A DNA stretch of 34,774 nucleotides from CAYSRJ01 sp964525675. Lineage in GTDB: Bacteria > Spirochaetota > B62-G9 > DRHN01. Below are positions 17,472 through 25,947 of this stretch, in pieces; within the stretch, counting starts at the first letter, position 1, and the number at the start of each line of letters is the position of its first letter. The stretch covers positions 1-34,774 of the forward strand of contig CAZGJW010000017.1 in assembly GCA_964525675.1 (NCBI GenBank), given 5' to 3'. The translations under genes and the position numbers were made by a program. The notes under the pieces are model-generated. The model worked only from the letters and a program-made list of their open reading frames with translations. It had not been told where the DNA came from and ran no database searches.

Positions 17472-18476
17472 CTATGAATTGCTGCCGTTTAAAACGGTTG
17501 AATCCCTTACAACAAGCCCGGGCTGAAGAATTATTCGCTGGTGCCCTGCTTCACTTTCTTCACTAAAAAGAATATCAACCGCCTTTTTACTCATTTCGTC
17601 AAAGGGCTGCATGATTGTTGTTAACGCCGGGGAAACCATACGTGAAATTTCAAGATTATCCATTCCCATGAGGGCAATCTCCTCAGGAACACGGTATGAA
17701 TGTATTTTTAATGCCTTTAACGCTCCAATTGCCATAAGGTCATTCTGTGCCCACAAAGCGGTTAGAATGCTTTTTTGTGAGAGGAGATGCTCCGCCCCTT
17801 CGAACCCGGAATCAAAGTCAAATCTTCCTTCATAAATCTGATTATCTTCAAGTTGTAAATGTTCATCTTTAATGGTATCGGAAAAACCGGCCAGGCGTTC
17901 TCTGCACAGTTTTATATTTAATGGGCCGGTGATACAGGCCATATTTTTATGACCGAGTGAGATGAGATGGCGCGCAGCCATTACCCCTGCACCATAATTA
18001 TCAAGAATTACGTGCGGCACATCCTGTACATCAAGCTCTCGATCTATTGCGACAACCTTTACCTTACTTTTTTTAATGAGATTCAGAACTCTACTTTCAT
18101 CTGACAACCGGGAAAAAATGATCCCATCGACATTTCTTCGAAGCAGATTATCGAGCAATTTCTCTTCAATGTCAGGATCGTTATGGGTGTTCCCTATGAT
18201 GAGGCTGAATCCCCTGTTAACGACATATTCTTCAACACTGTTGATGATCTGAACAAAGGCGTGCAATCGTATCTCAGGCAAAATCAGCCCTATTAATTGC
18301 CCGCTTTTAACCCTGAGGCCTTTGGCAAGAAGGTTTGGCCTGTAGTTTAATCTTTTGATTGCAGCAAGCACTTTCGATCGGGTTTGCTCATCGACAGGGA
18401 TGGTTTGATTAATTACTCTCGATACTGTAGAGATCGAAACACCTGCCATGCCTGCGACATCCTTCATAGAAGGCAT
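17472..18476 (-). CDS. LacI family transcriptional regulator
   Basis: A DNA-binding repressor of about 334 residues. The N-terminal helix-turn-helix reads MKDVAGMAGVSISTVSRVIN, and the hinge region is TRSKVLAAIKRLNYRPN. The rest is a periplasmic-binding-protein-like sensor domain, with LIGLILPEIR and AIDRELDVQDVPHVILDNYG. I chose the ATG at 18476 (starting MPSMKDV), as is common in LacI proteins and with AGGA nine bases upstream; the frame also allows 18494. It heads the sugar transport operon, so it most likely represses it until the imported sugar or a derivative binds. Confidence 0.9.
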   Translation of the reverse strand: MPSMKDVAGMAGVSISTVSRVINQTIPVDEQTRSKVLAAIKRLNYRPNLLAKGLRVKSGQLIGLILPEIRLHAFVQIINSVEEYVVNRGFSLIIGNTHNDPDIEEKLLDNLLRRNVDGIIFSRLSDESRVLNLIKKSKVKVVAIDRELDVQDVPHVILDNYGAGVMAARHLISLGHKNMACITGPLNIKLCRERLAGFSDTIKDEHLQLEDNQIYEGRFDFDSGFEGAEHLLSQKSILTALWAQNDLMAIGALKALKIHSYRVPEEIALMGMDNLEISRMVSPALTTIMQPFDEMSKKAVDILFSEESEAGHQRIILQPGLVVRDSTVLNGSNS

Positions 18477-18631
18477 ACCATACAATCCTATCAATAAAAC
18501 TAAAGCGATACAAACACTTTCTTAATGGTCCTATATCTACATGTTCTAATATGAAAACATTTTTAGAAACAGAGGACACACAAATAAACTTTTTATATGC
18601 CGGATGTTTATTTATGAAAACGATTGTGCAA

Positions 18632-18660
18632 ACGATATCATACTGAGAAAACACTGTCAA
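18632..18660 (-). promoter_or_regulatory. candidate promoter of the LacI-headed sugar operon with operator-like half-sites
   Basis: On the minus strand TTGACA (18655-18660) precedes TATCGT (18632-18637) by 17 bases. The start region also holds two AACGAT words (plus strand, within 18617-18637, separated by TGTGC) resembling half-sites of LacI-family operators. They are direct, not inverted, repeats. The rest of the 18477-18790 spacer is AT-rich and shows no gene. Confidence 0.5.
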
Positions 18661-18790
18661 CATTTTTTTAAAAAAAATAGTGATTACTATAAAAAATTCC
18701 AGATGCTACAGAAAATTGTTTAAATTACAACTGTATCGATTTGAAACCCTGCACCTTTCAGATTATTTGTAGATACTGCGGAGATTAGCT

Positions 18791-20086
18791 TCATCTTCTG
18801 TCTTTCATGGCAGGATCTGTTGCCCATATTTTAAAAACGAAGGTTGTTTGAACAACTGCCCCGAACAGCACCAGCCCTGCACAGAACAGGTAAACAAGGG
18901 ACATTGTATACCTTTCATACAGGAGTCCACCGAATAAAGACCCGATGATAAGGCCTGCTGAAAGTATCGATTCGTGAATCGCCATCCTCCCCGCCCTGTT
19001 GACACTTCCCGATACGCCGTGGAAGAGGCTGTTGAAATAACTCAACGACATAAGGATGCCGATCAGGGCAAGCAGCATCCCCAGGGGAAAAGGCATACTC
19101 GTATATTGAAGCAAGAAAACCATTGCCGAAAGCAGAATCTGCCCGATTATCATCTGCAAGGGTTTAAAGTGCCAGAACGAGGTCCGTCCAAGAACGATAA
19201 ACCCCAGAGTCGCGAAAATTGCCCGCTGCTGCAGGATCAGACCAACGAGATTCTTGCTCATGCCGAGATCGGTCCTGGCGTATATGGGAAATATGTTGAG
19301 GACCACACCGACGACTGTATATGTCGTAAACAAACCGATCCAGGAGGGAAATCTCAGTAAAGTGCTCCTACCCTTGTGAGAAACATCCCTCCTTTTGGCC
19401 GCCTCGATCCATCTGTCGCTTTTTATTTTGGGCAGGGTAAGGGTGGCCCCGATGATGAGGACGCAGGTGAGGAAAAACAGAAAGCTTCCCAAGAAGAGCG
19501 GCAGGGAGGAAGAGAACGTGCTCAGAATACCTGCGAGAAAAGGGCTGATTATTGTACCTATACTCCAGGAAAAGTTGTAGTTAGACAAAACCTTTCCAAG
19601 TTTCACTCCCTCGATACCGTGTGACAGCCAGCCCATGATGAATGGCCAGAAAAGTGACATCGCAACGCCCCACAGGCTGTAGAAAACATATACCATAAAA
19701 AACCGGTAAGTCAACACTGTGGACAATACAAACACAGTCATAAAAAAGGTGGAGGCGATTAAAAGATAGTGTGGAAGAACCCTGTTGAATAACTGGCGGA
19801 TGAAGAGGCATCCCAGTATATAGTGCAACGACCACAGGGCGGTAAGGTAGCCAACCTGGGACGGGGTTGCTGCAAAGACATCACGCACGTAAAAAATCAT
19901 ACCCAGGGCCACGGTACCGACACCAACGGCGACGAGGAAGGCGGCCGGCAGCAGTACTGCTGATTTTCCGATACCGGTGTAGAAGGACTTTACGATCTGC
20001 CATCTATTGCTAATGTACTTGATCTGCAGTTTCCGTACCTCCGTATTTCCCTTATAAAAACTGTTTTTGATTTTTTTTTCAGACAA
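18791..20086 (-). CDS. major facilitator superfamily transporter
   Basis: An inner-membrane protein of about 431 residues with about twelve hydrophobic segments. The first is LLPAAFLVAVGVGTVALGMI and the last group ends with YLFCAGLVLFGAVVQTTF. A central loop of charged residues (KSDRWIEAAKRRDVSHKGRS) divides two six-helix halves. The only conventional start in frame is a TTG at 20086 with a poor ribosome site; a TGA lies a few codons upstream. A CTG at 20029 has GGAGG eight bases before it and is an alternative. A broken copy of this gene's interior is at 8149-8323. It lies upstream of the LacI operon on the same strand, about 300 bases away, and may or may not serve the same pathway. Confidence 0.82.
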   Translation of the reverse strand: MSEKKIKNSFYKGNTEVRKLQIKYISNRWQIVKSFYTGIGKSAVLLPAAFLVAVGVGTVALGMIFYVRDVFAATPSQVGYLTALWSLHYILGCLFIRQLFNRVLPHYLLIASTFFMTVFVLSTVLTYRFFMVYVFYSLWGVAMSLFWPFIMGWLSHGIEGVKLGKVLSNYNFSWSIGTIISPFLAGILSTFSSSLPLFLGSFLFFLTCVLIIGATLTLPKIKSDRWIEAAKRRDVSHKGRSTLLRFPSWIGLFTTYTVVGVVLNIFPIYARTDLGMSKNLVGLILQQRAIFATLGFIVLGRTSFWHFKPLQMIIGQILLSAMVFLLQYTSMPFPLGMLLALIGILMSLSYFNSLFHGVSGSVNRAGRMAIHESILSAGLIIGSLFGGLLYERYTMSLVYLFCAGLVLFGAVVQTTFVFKIWATDPAMKDRR

Positions 20087-20120
20087 GCCTGTTCAGGTAA
20101 GGCTCTGGATGAGGATGCGT

Positions 20121-20262
20121 ACTTTTAAGTAACGTTACATAAGTTGTGATACTCGGCCGCAAAGCGACTTTCCCCAGGGGGGACATACGCCGCTTTTTAT
20201 TAACTTCATACGAATTTACTTGTCGATACTCGGCCGAATGAGGGTATATCCCCCTGGTAAAT
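20121..20262. repeat. dispersed intergenic repeat, two tandem units of about 77 bases
   Basis: Two copies start with GATACTCGGCCG at 20148 and 20225, 77 bases apart. Each is preceded by a variant of TTGTGATAC or TTACTTGTCGATAC and contains a C-rich then G-rich core (CCCCAGGGGGGACATA in the first, CCCCCTGG in the second). The perfect palindrome GTAACGTTAC lies at 20129-20138. The same layout, spaced 76 bases, recurs at 27134-27265. The repeat lies between the MFS gene and the broken aminotransferase gene. Confidence 0.7.
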
Positions 20263-20320
20263 AAGTATACTATCCCCATAATTCGCCCCGATCGATATCG
20301 AGACGATACAATTCATCGCT

Positions 20321-21093
20321 TCATGACTTTTTCAGGGCAGAAAGCAATCTCTCGACGTTTTCAGGTCGCGCAGTGTGGCCCATCAGGCCGATTCTCCATA
20401 TCCTCCCCGCAAGCGGGCCCAGCCCCCCGCCTATCTCTATAAAATGCTCGTTGCGAAGTTGGTTTCGCACTTCGGCTTCGTCAACCCCTTCAGGTACCTT
20501 CACCGCATTCAGCATAGGAAGACGGTATTCCAGTTCAACGAGCATCTCCGCATCAAGCTCCGCGAGACCTTCCACCAGCCGGCGGTGTGCATCAAGGTGC
20601 CGCTGTCCTTCACCAGCCAGCCGATTTCTTCTACCGGATTCCTGACTCCCGTCGAGGTTTCCGCATGAACGACCGCCACTATTTTATATGAATTACCTGA
20701 CAACTTTTGAGCCACCTGATCGGGGACAACTGGTGTTCCCCACTCGAACTCGAGCGTGTCGACCTGCGCGCCGAGCCGGCCCGCAACATCCGCCATCCTC
20801 TTACCGAATACGCCGTTTATCAGAACAAGAACCCTGTCCCCCCGCTCTATCAGGTTCACAAAGCAGGTCTCCATACCCGCAGAACCTGTTCCCGAAACCG
20901 CAAGGGTCAGGCGGTTTTGAGTCTCCATCAGTTTTTGAAGCAGGTTTTTGATTTCATCCATGATCCGGATAAAATAGTAGTCCATATGCCCGAGTGTCTT
21001 ACATGAGAGAGCCCTGTACACCTCATCCGGAACGCAGGAAGGCCCCGGACCCATAAGCAATACGTCATCGATGTTATCCAGTAGATTTTTCAT
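20321..21093 (-). pseudogene. class V serine/alanine-glyoxylate aminotransferase gene with internal deletion
   Basis: The N-terminal part (about 167 codons from the ATG at 21093, with an AAGGGG ribosome site) matches PLP-dependent serine/alanine-glyoxylate aminotransferases: LMGPGPSCVPDEVYRALS, then VSGTGSAGMETC and VHAETSTGVRNPVEEIGWLV. The C-terminal part is in another frame and reads RRLVEGLAELDAE, LPMLNAVKVPEGVDEA and IEIGGGLGPLAGRIWRIG. Between them, near 20585-20597, roughly 110-120 codons are missing, including the SGTQK-like segment with the PLP lysine. The total is about 260 codons against a usual 380 or so. The enzyme cannot be active. An intact one would connect glyoxylate, serine and glycine, the same pathway as the fusion gene at the left end. 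Confidence 0.85.
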
Positions 21094-21130
21094 AGTTTCC
21101 CCTTCTCAGTAATTACAAATCAGTTATCTG

Positions 21131-21165
21131 TTGATACTCAGCCCCGCCAGGGACATACACTCCTT
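21131..21165. repeat. partial copy of the dispersed intergenic repeat
   Basis: TTGATACTCAGCCCCGCCAG followed by GGACATACAC resembles the start of the units at 20148 and 20225. It is shorter and not tandem. It lies in the spacer between the broken aminotransferase gene and the glycerol kinase gene (21094-21393, about 300 bases), which otherwise shows only AT-rich sequence. Confidence 0.5.
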
Positions 21166-21393
21166 TGATGAAATTCGGTCGTCTGTAAATACTGCATCGA
21201 TGGCTGAATCACTTGATTCAATTATCTTCTTGTATCACAACTGTATTAATATCATATCTAAAAAATTACTATAGCGGCAGTATTCGTAATCTTTGCTTCC
21301 GAATACTTTTTTATTATACCATGCACGCAGATAAAAAAAATATCTTAAACCCGAATTGACTTACTTAAATACCATTTGATGCTGTAAACTTCA

Positions 21394-22887
21394 TCATCTC
21401 TTCTTTGAAAGTGTTCTTTCGACCGCGTCACGCCAGCCGGCATACAGCAAGTCTGCATCCACCCTTGAAATATTCGGTGAGTACCGCCTGTCGACTGCAC
21501 TGCACTTCTTAAGTGCGTCTGCATCCTCCCAGTATCCGACCGCAAGCCCGGCAAGATAGGCTGCCCCTAATGACGTACTCTCTATACACCGCGGCCTGAT
21601 AACATCGATACCGAGAATATCCGCCTGAAACTGGCAGAGAAAATCATTTTGCGCTGCACCGCCGTCAACTCTCAAAGCCTGAACTTTCAGACCCGTATCT
21701 TTCTGCATCGATTCGAGTATGTCCTGTGTCTGGTAGCACATCGACTCCAGGGCTGCCCTCACAATATGGTTTTGCGTCGTCCCCCGCGTTATCCCGAATA
21801 TGCTCCCACGGGCATCAGGGTCCCAGTATGGGGCGCCGAGCCCGACAAAAGCAGGCACGAAATATACTCCCGCTGTATCATCAACCGCCCGTGCCATGGC
21901 CTCGGATTCAGATGCAGAGTGCAGTATTCTCAAACCGTCACGAAGCCACTGTACTGCAGCACCCGCGATAAATATGGATCCTTCGAGGGCAAATACCGGC
22001 TCACCGTTTCTGTCACAGGCCAGGGTTGTTACAAGACCGTATTTTGAAACGGGGCGTTTTGTTCCTGTATTCATCAGGACGAAGCAACCGGTGCCGCAGG
22101 TGTTTTTTATCGATCCTGCATCGAAGCAGGCCTGTCCGAACAGTGCTGCTTGCTGGTCGCCAGCAATCCCTGATATCGGAATACCCGCAGGGAGTTTCCC
22201 CGTCCCGGCTGTCTTTCCAAAAATTCCTGAAGATTTTTTCACCTCCGGAAGCACATTTATTGGAATGCCGAACATCTCCAGAAGCTCCTCATCCCATGTA
22301 CGTGTTTCGATATTGAACAGCATGGTGCGAGAGGCATTCGTGAAGTCCGTGGCATGAACCGCGCCGCCGGTCAGTTTCCAGAGCATCCACGAATCGGGTG
22401 TTCCAAAGGCGAGCCTTCCATCTTTTGCATTCCGGAGAGCATCGGGAACATTTTGCAGGAGCCATTCCAGTTTTGTCGCTGAAAAATAAGCGTCGATCGG
22501 AAGGCCTGTACGATGTGAGATAAGTTTGCTCTTCTCTTTAACCCCTTTAAGTGTACTGCATCGATCCGAGGTCCTTCTGCACTGCCACACGATGGCGTTG
22601 TGCACAGGCTCCCCGGTTTCTCTGTCCCAGAGTATTGTTGTTTCCCGCTGATTGGTGATGCCGATCGCTGTAAGAGACCCCACAGGAATCGTTTTCAGAA
22701 CGACATGAATCGTATTTTCAACGGTCGCCCAGATCTCCATCGGGTCGTGTTCAACCCAGCCCGGTTTCGGATAGTACTGGTGAAGCTCTTCGTATGCACT
22801 CGCAACCTGCATGCCGTTTCGATCAAATATGACCGCCCTTGTGCCGGTTGTTCCCTGGTCAATAGTGAGGATATACTGGTTTTTCAT
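21394..22887 (-). CDS. glpK: glycerol kinase
   Basis: A 497-residue cytoplasmic kinase that phosphorylates glycerol to sn-glycerol 3-phosphate. Length and motifs match GlpK closely: LTIDQGTTGTRAVIFD at the N-terminus, NQRETTILWDRETG, the ATP-binding GIAGDQQAALFGQ, NTCGTGCFVLMNTG, and VDGGAAQNDFLCQFQADIL near the C-terminus. The FGGY fold is complete. It follows the Pot-type permease genes after 170 bases on the same strand, with a terminator-like structure between, so it may be only partly co-transcribed with them. The ribosome site is weak. The DeoR regulator at the head of this region is of the type that often controls glycerol genes. Confidence 0.93.
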   Translation of the reverse strand: MKNQYILTIDQGTTGTRAVIFDRNGMQVASAYEELHQYYPKPGWVEHDPMEIWATVENTIHVVLKTIPVGSLTAIGITNQRETTILWDRETGEPVHNAIVWQCRRTSDRCSTLKGVKEKSKLISHRTGLPIDAYFSATKLEWLLQNVPDALRNAKDGRLAFGTPDSWMLWKLTGGAVHATDFTNASRTMLFNIETRTWDEELLEMFGIPINVLPEVKKSSGIFGKTAGTGKLPAGIPISGIAGDQQAALFGQACFDAGSIKNTCGTGCFVLMNTGTKRPVSKYGLVTTLACDRNGEPVFALEGSIFIAGAAVQWLRDGLRILHSASESEAMARAVDDTAGVYFVPAFVGLGAPYWDPDARGSIFGITRGTTQNHIVRAALESMCYQTQDILESMQKDTGLKVQALRVDGGAAQNDFLCQFQADILGIDVIRPRCIESTSLGAAYLAGLAVGYWEDADALKKCSAVDRRYSPNISRVDADLLYAGWRDAVERTLSKKR

Positions 22888-23000
22888 CTCTATTGTAGTC
22901 CCCCAGGGATTCCCGGTTCACCCGAACACAATACCAATCACCCGGATACCCAAAATGCAAACCACTTCACACCACCATGCAAACCGAAAAGAAAGTCGTG

Positions 23001-23057
23001 CTCAAAAAAAATAAAAAAACCTTTTTGAGTCTGCGTTGAATGATACTGTGCGTATCA
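23001..23057 (-). terminator. candidate transcription terminator after the second Pot-type permease
   Basis: Just past the permease stop, TGATAC and GTATCA (23041-23057) can pair. About ten bases further on the minus strand comes a second stem, CTCAAAAAG with CTTTTTGAG (23001-23029), whose loop and arms are rich in T. The geometry is not that of a textbook terminator, so this is tentative. Confidence 0.4.
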
Positions 23058-23058
23058 C

Positions 23059-23916
23059 TCATGCATTGTTCTTTCTACCCAGATAAAGATTGGTAACTGC
23101 TAAGGTAGAAGTGGTAATAATGAGTAGTAAGGCAATCGCATTTATTACAGGGGTTGATCCGTCTCGTACTTGTAGATAAAGATTGATAGGCAGGGTGGCG
23201 TCAGAACCAACAAGGAATAATGTGGTATTGAAGTTCTCAAAGGACATCAGGAATGCAACTGCAGCTCCACCAATAATTGAGGGACGCAGATACTTCAATG
23301 TTATAAACCAGATTACTTCTAATCTGGTTGCTCCAAGATTGTACGCAGCTTCTTCGAGCGTTCTGTCAAATTTCCTCAACCGTGCAGAAACAAACAATGC
23401 TACAATGGTGGTAATAAATGAAAACTGGCCCATTACGACCAGCCATATACCCGGGCTCAAAACCCTAATATTCCAACCAAATGCATTTTCAAAAAACAAC
23501 CCTACAGCAGTGGAAAACATTAATATGGATATGCCTAAAATAACTCCCGGTATAACCATGGGAGCGAGCATGAGGAAATATAGAATATTTTTAAGCCTGA
23601 ATTCTTCCTGCTCAAAGAGAAAGGCTGCCATTGTCCCGACAATTGTAGAAAGAATGGTAACGGCAATTGCAACTCTAAATGAAGTAAAAATACTCCTCAA
23701 ATTGATCGCATCATGAAAAATACCTATTTTGTCCGGCCCTTTTCCAAAAAACCACGCAAGAGTAAAGCCATTCCATGGCAAAGAAGGAAACATTGAGTTA
23801 TTAAATGCAAGGACCATGGTTACTAAAAGAGGCGCAAAAAGAAATATAAAATAAAGTATTATGAAAATCTTGAAGCCTGTTAAATATACTTTTGTGTTCG
23901 GCAAAGTACGTATCAT
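23059..23916 (-). CDS. spermidine/putrescine-type ABC permease (PotC-like)
   Basis: A 285-residue inner-membrane permease with six hydrophobic segments: IILYFIFLFAPLLVTMVLAF near the start, then others ending with ALLLIITTSTLAVTNLYL. The EAA loop that docks with the ATPase reads EAAYNLGATRLEVIWFITL. The order and lengths match PotC. Its ATG overlaps the preceding permease stop by four bases (ATGA), indicating coupled translation. Confidence 0.87.
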   Translation of the reverse strand: MIRTLPNTKVYLTGFKIFIILYFIFLFAPLLVTMVLAFNNSMFPSLPWNGFTLAWFFGKGPDKIGIFHDAINLRSIFTSFRVAIAVTILSTIVGTMAAFLFEQEEFRLKNILYFLMLAPMVIPGVILGISILMFSTAVGLFFENAFGWNIRVLSPGIWLVVMGQFSFITTIVALFVSARLRKFDRTLEEAAYNLGATRLEVIWFITLKYLRPSIIGGAAVAFLMSFENFNTTLFLVGSDATLPINLYLQVRDGSTPVINAIALLLIITTSTLAVTNLYLGRKNNA

Positions 23917-24782
23917 TTTATTACCTGTGAAAATTTCTGCCCTGTAATCTTCAACGCAGCAAATATTATTAATGAAGAAATAAACAGGAGCAGGAAACCG
24001 AATGCTGACCCCTGATTCCAGTTAAAGTAAATAATAATCTGGTTGTAAATCTGCTCCGTGAACCACAACGCATTCTTCCCCCCCATCAGCTTCGGTGTCA
24101 GATAACTGCCAAGAACCAGCATGAAAACAATGATGCTTCCCGACATAATTCCGGGCATGCAATACGGTATGATAATTTTACGCCATATTGTTAATTTGCT
24201 GGCTCCGAGATCAAGGGCTGCCTCAATGATAGAATCGTCGAGGCTCTCCATAACTCCGATGATTGGAACGATCATAAACAACATGGTGGTATACACCAGC
24301 CCAAGAATCATGGTCGCATCATGATAGAGCATCTCTAAAGGCTGTTTTAATATATGCGCTCTGGTAAGGAAATAATTCAACACTCCACTTTCGCGTAAAA
24401 TTATTATCCAGCCATAAATTCTGATGAGCTCGCTGACCCAAAATGGGACCAACAGGAGAACCATTAAAAATCCCTGGAATTTCACTTTTACAATTTTTGT
24501 TATATAGAAGGAAACCAGAAGCGCTATAATTAAAACGATAAATGTAACCAGAATAGAATATAACGTTGTTCTTACATATGTAAGCCAGTAAACAGGCTCT
24601 TTAAAAAACCCTCCATAATTCTCAAGGGTGAAACCGGATTTCCCATAATAATCAGTACCTATGAACGACATTCTGAGAAGCTCAAGATGCGGTAAAATGA
24701 TCAACATAAATAACCAGAGGAAAACCGGTGTAAAAAAGATTATAAAACCCCACCGGATTCCGAACTTATGAGATTTCTTCAT
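23913..24782 (-). CDS. spermidine/putrescine-type ABC permease (PotB-like)
   Basis: A permease of about 289 residues, six hydrophobic segments, partner of the PotC-like protein. The EAA loop is EAALDLGASKLTIWRKIIIP. I chose the ATG at 24782, with AAGG a few bases upstream and a short overlap with the ATPase gene. A frame open to 24836 would place the start deep in the ATPase gene and add 18 residues that do not resemble the family N-terminus. Confidence 0.85.
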   Translation of the reverse strand: MKKSHKFGIRWGFIIFFTPVFLWLFMLIILPHLELLRMSFIGTDYYGKSGFTLENYGGFFKEPVYWLTYVRTTLYSILVTFIVLIIALLVSFYITKIVKVKFQGFLMVLLLVPFWVSELIRIYGWIIILRESGVLNYFLTRAHILKQPLEMLYHDATMILGLVYTTMLFMIVPIIGVMESLDDSIIEAALDLGASKLTIWRKIIIPYCMPGIMSGSIIVFMLVLGSYLTPKLMGGKNALWFTEQIYNQIIIYFNWNQGSAFGFLLLFISSLIIFAALKITGQKFSQVIK

Positions 24783-25878
24783 ATATCCTTTTACCTGTCC
24801 CCTTGAAACATACGGCTGCAGAAGGATACCAGCCAATTTTTAATCTATCTTTGACTTTGAGCGTGTCATATTTCCTGTTTTGCGGGAGGGAAACAATAAT
24901 CTCTTTGTTGGAACCCTCCGGCACAATGAGGATTCTACTGTTACCACCGTCAAATAGTATAGACTTCACTTCTACATTCAATAGATTAACGCTGTCCTTG
25001 TCTTCCTTGGGATTGATTATTATTGCCTCGGGTCTCACATACATTTCGAATGAATTGTCTCTCGTTAAATCATACGATTTGTCCAGTTTAAACGATTGTC
25101 CTTCATCTGTCGTTGCGTAAAAAACACCGTGCCTGTCCGTACCGAGTTTGACATGGAACTTATTATTGTCTCCGACAAACTGTGCAACAAACGCGGAGGC
25201 CGGTTTGTTATAGAGGTTTTGCGGAGTATCTATCTGTTCAAAACGGCCAGCATTCAGAACAGCTACATGATCGCTCATCACCATTGCTTCCGATTGATCA
25301 TGGGTTATATAGACAAAGGTGGTTCCTACTTTTGCCTGCAGTTTTTTAAGCTCAACTTTCATATTTTCTCGTAATTTAAAGTCCAATGCACCAAGCGGCT
25401 CATCTAAAAGAAGAACCGTCGGGTCCATCACCAAACATCGTGCGATGGCAACTCTCTGTTTTTGTCCGCCTGAGAGCTGATTTATTTTCCTGTTTCCAAA
25501 GTCGGTGAGCCCGACCCTTTCCAGCATAGATTCGACCTTTTTTTTCACATCCTCGCTCTTCTCACCCCTCCTTTTCAATCCAAACGAAACATTCTCAAAA
25601 ACGTTCATCATCGGAAATAAGGCTAGACTCTGAAAAACAAGATTAACCGGCCTCTTGTTCGGACCAACTCCAGCCATATCTTTTTCGCGTATCTTGATTG
25701 ACCCGCTTGAGGGTTCATAAAACCCTGCTATCATTCTCAGCAGTGTTGTTTTACCGGATCCTGAAGGTCCGAGTATTGAAAAGAATTTTCCGTCTTCCAC
25801 ATCGAAGGAAACACTATCAACTGCTATAAAATCACCGAATTTTTTTGTTACGTTTTGTACAGATAATGCAATCTGCAT
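24766..25878 (-). CDS. spermidine/putrescine-type ABC transporter ATPase (PotA-like)
   Basis: A 370-residue ATPase with one ABC domain, Walker A GPSGSGKTT, signature LSGGQKQRVAIARCL, Walker B VLLLDEPLGALD and switch histidine in YITHDQSE. A C-terminal regulatory (TOBE-like) domain follows from about residue 240. It belongs to the branch that powers import of polyamines, iron or small organic ions. The ATG has AAGG about ten bases upstream. Its last codons overlap the start of the PotB-like gene. Confidence 0.9.
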   Translation of the reverse strand: MQIALSVQNVTKKFGDFIAVDSVSFDVEDGKFFSILGPSGSGKTTLLRMIAGFYEPSSGSIKIREKDMAGVGPNKRPVNLVFQSLALFPMMNVFENVSFGLKRRGEKSEDVKKKVESMLERVGLTDFGNRKINQLSGGQKQRVAIARCLVMDPTVLLLDEPLGALDFKLRENMKVELKKLQAKVGTTFVYITHDQSEAMVMSDHVAVLNAGRFEQIDTPQNLYNKPASAFVAQFVGDNNKFHVKLGTDRHGVFYATTDEGQSFKLDKSYDLTRDNSFEMYVRPEAIIINPKEDKDSVNLLNVEVKSILFDGGNSRILIVPEGSNKEIIVSLPQNRKYDTLKVKDRLKIGWYPSAAVCFKGTGKRIYEEIS

Positions 25879-25905
25879 TTTGATTTCACCTTCCGGGTAT
25901 ACAGC

Positions 25906-25940
25906 AAAAAAACCGGCAGTAGTGTCACTACTGCCGGTTT
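25906..25940 (-). terminator. strong intrinsic terminator between binding-protein and ATPase genes
   Basis: A perfect 15-base inverted repeat, AAACCGGCAGTAGTG (25910-25924) and its complement (25926-25940), is followed on the minus strand by seven Ts. It lies just after the binding-protein stop codon. It should end most transcripts there and allow read-through to the ATPase and permeases, giving excess binding protein. Confidence 0.85.
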
Positions 25941-25947
25941 GAATGTT

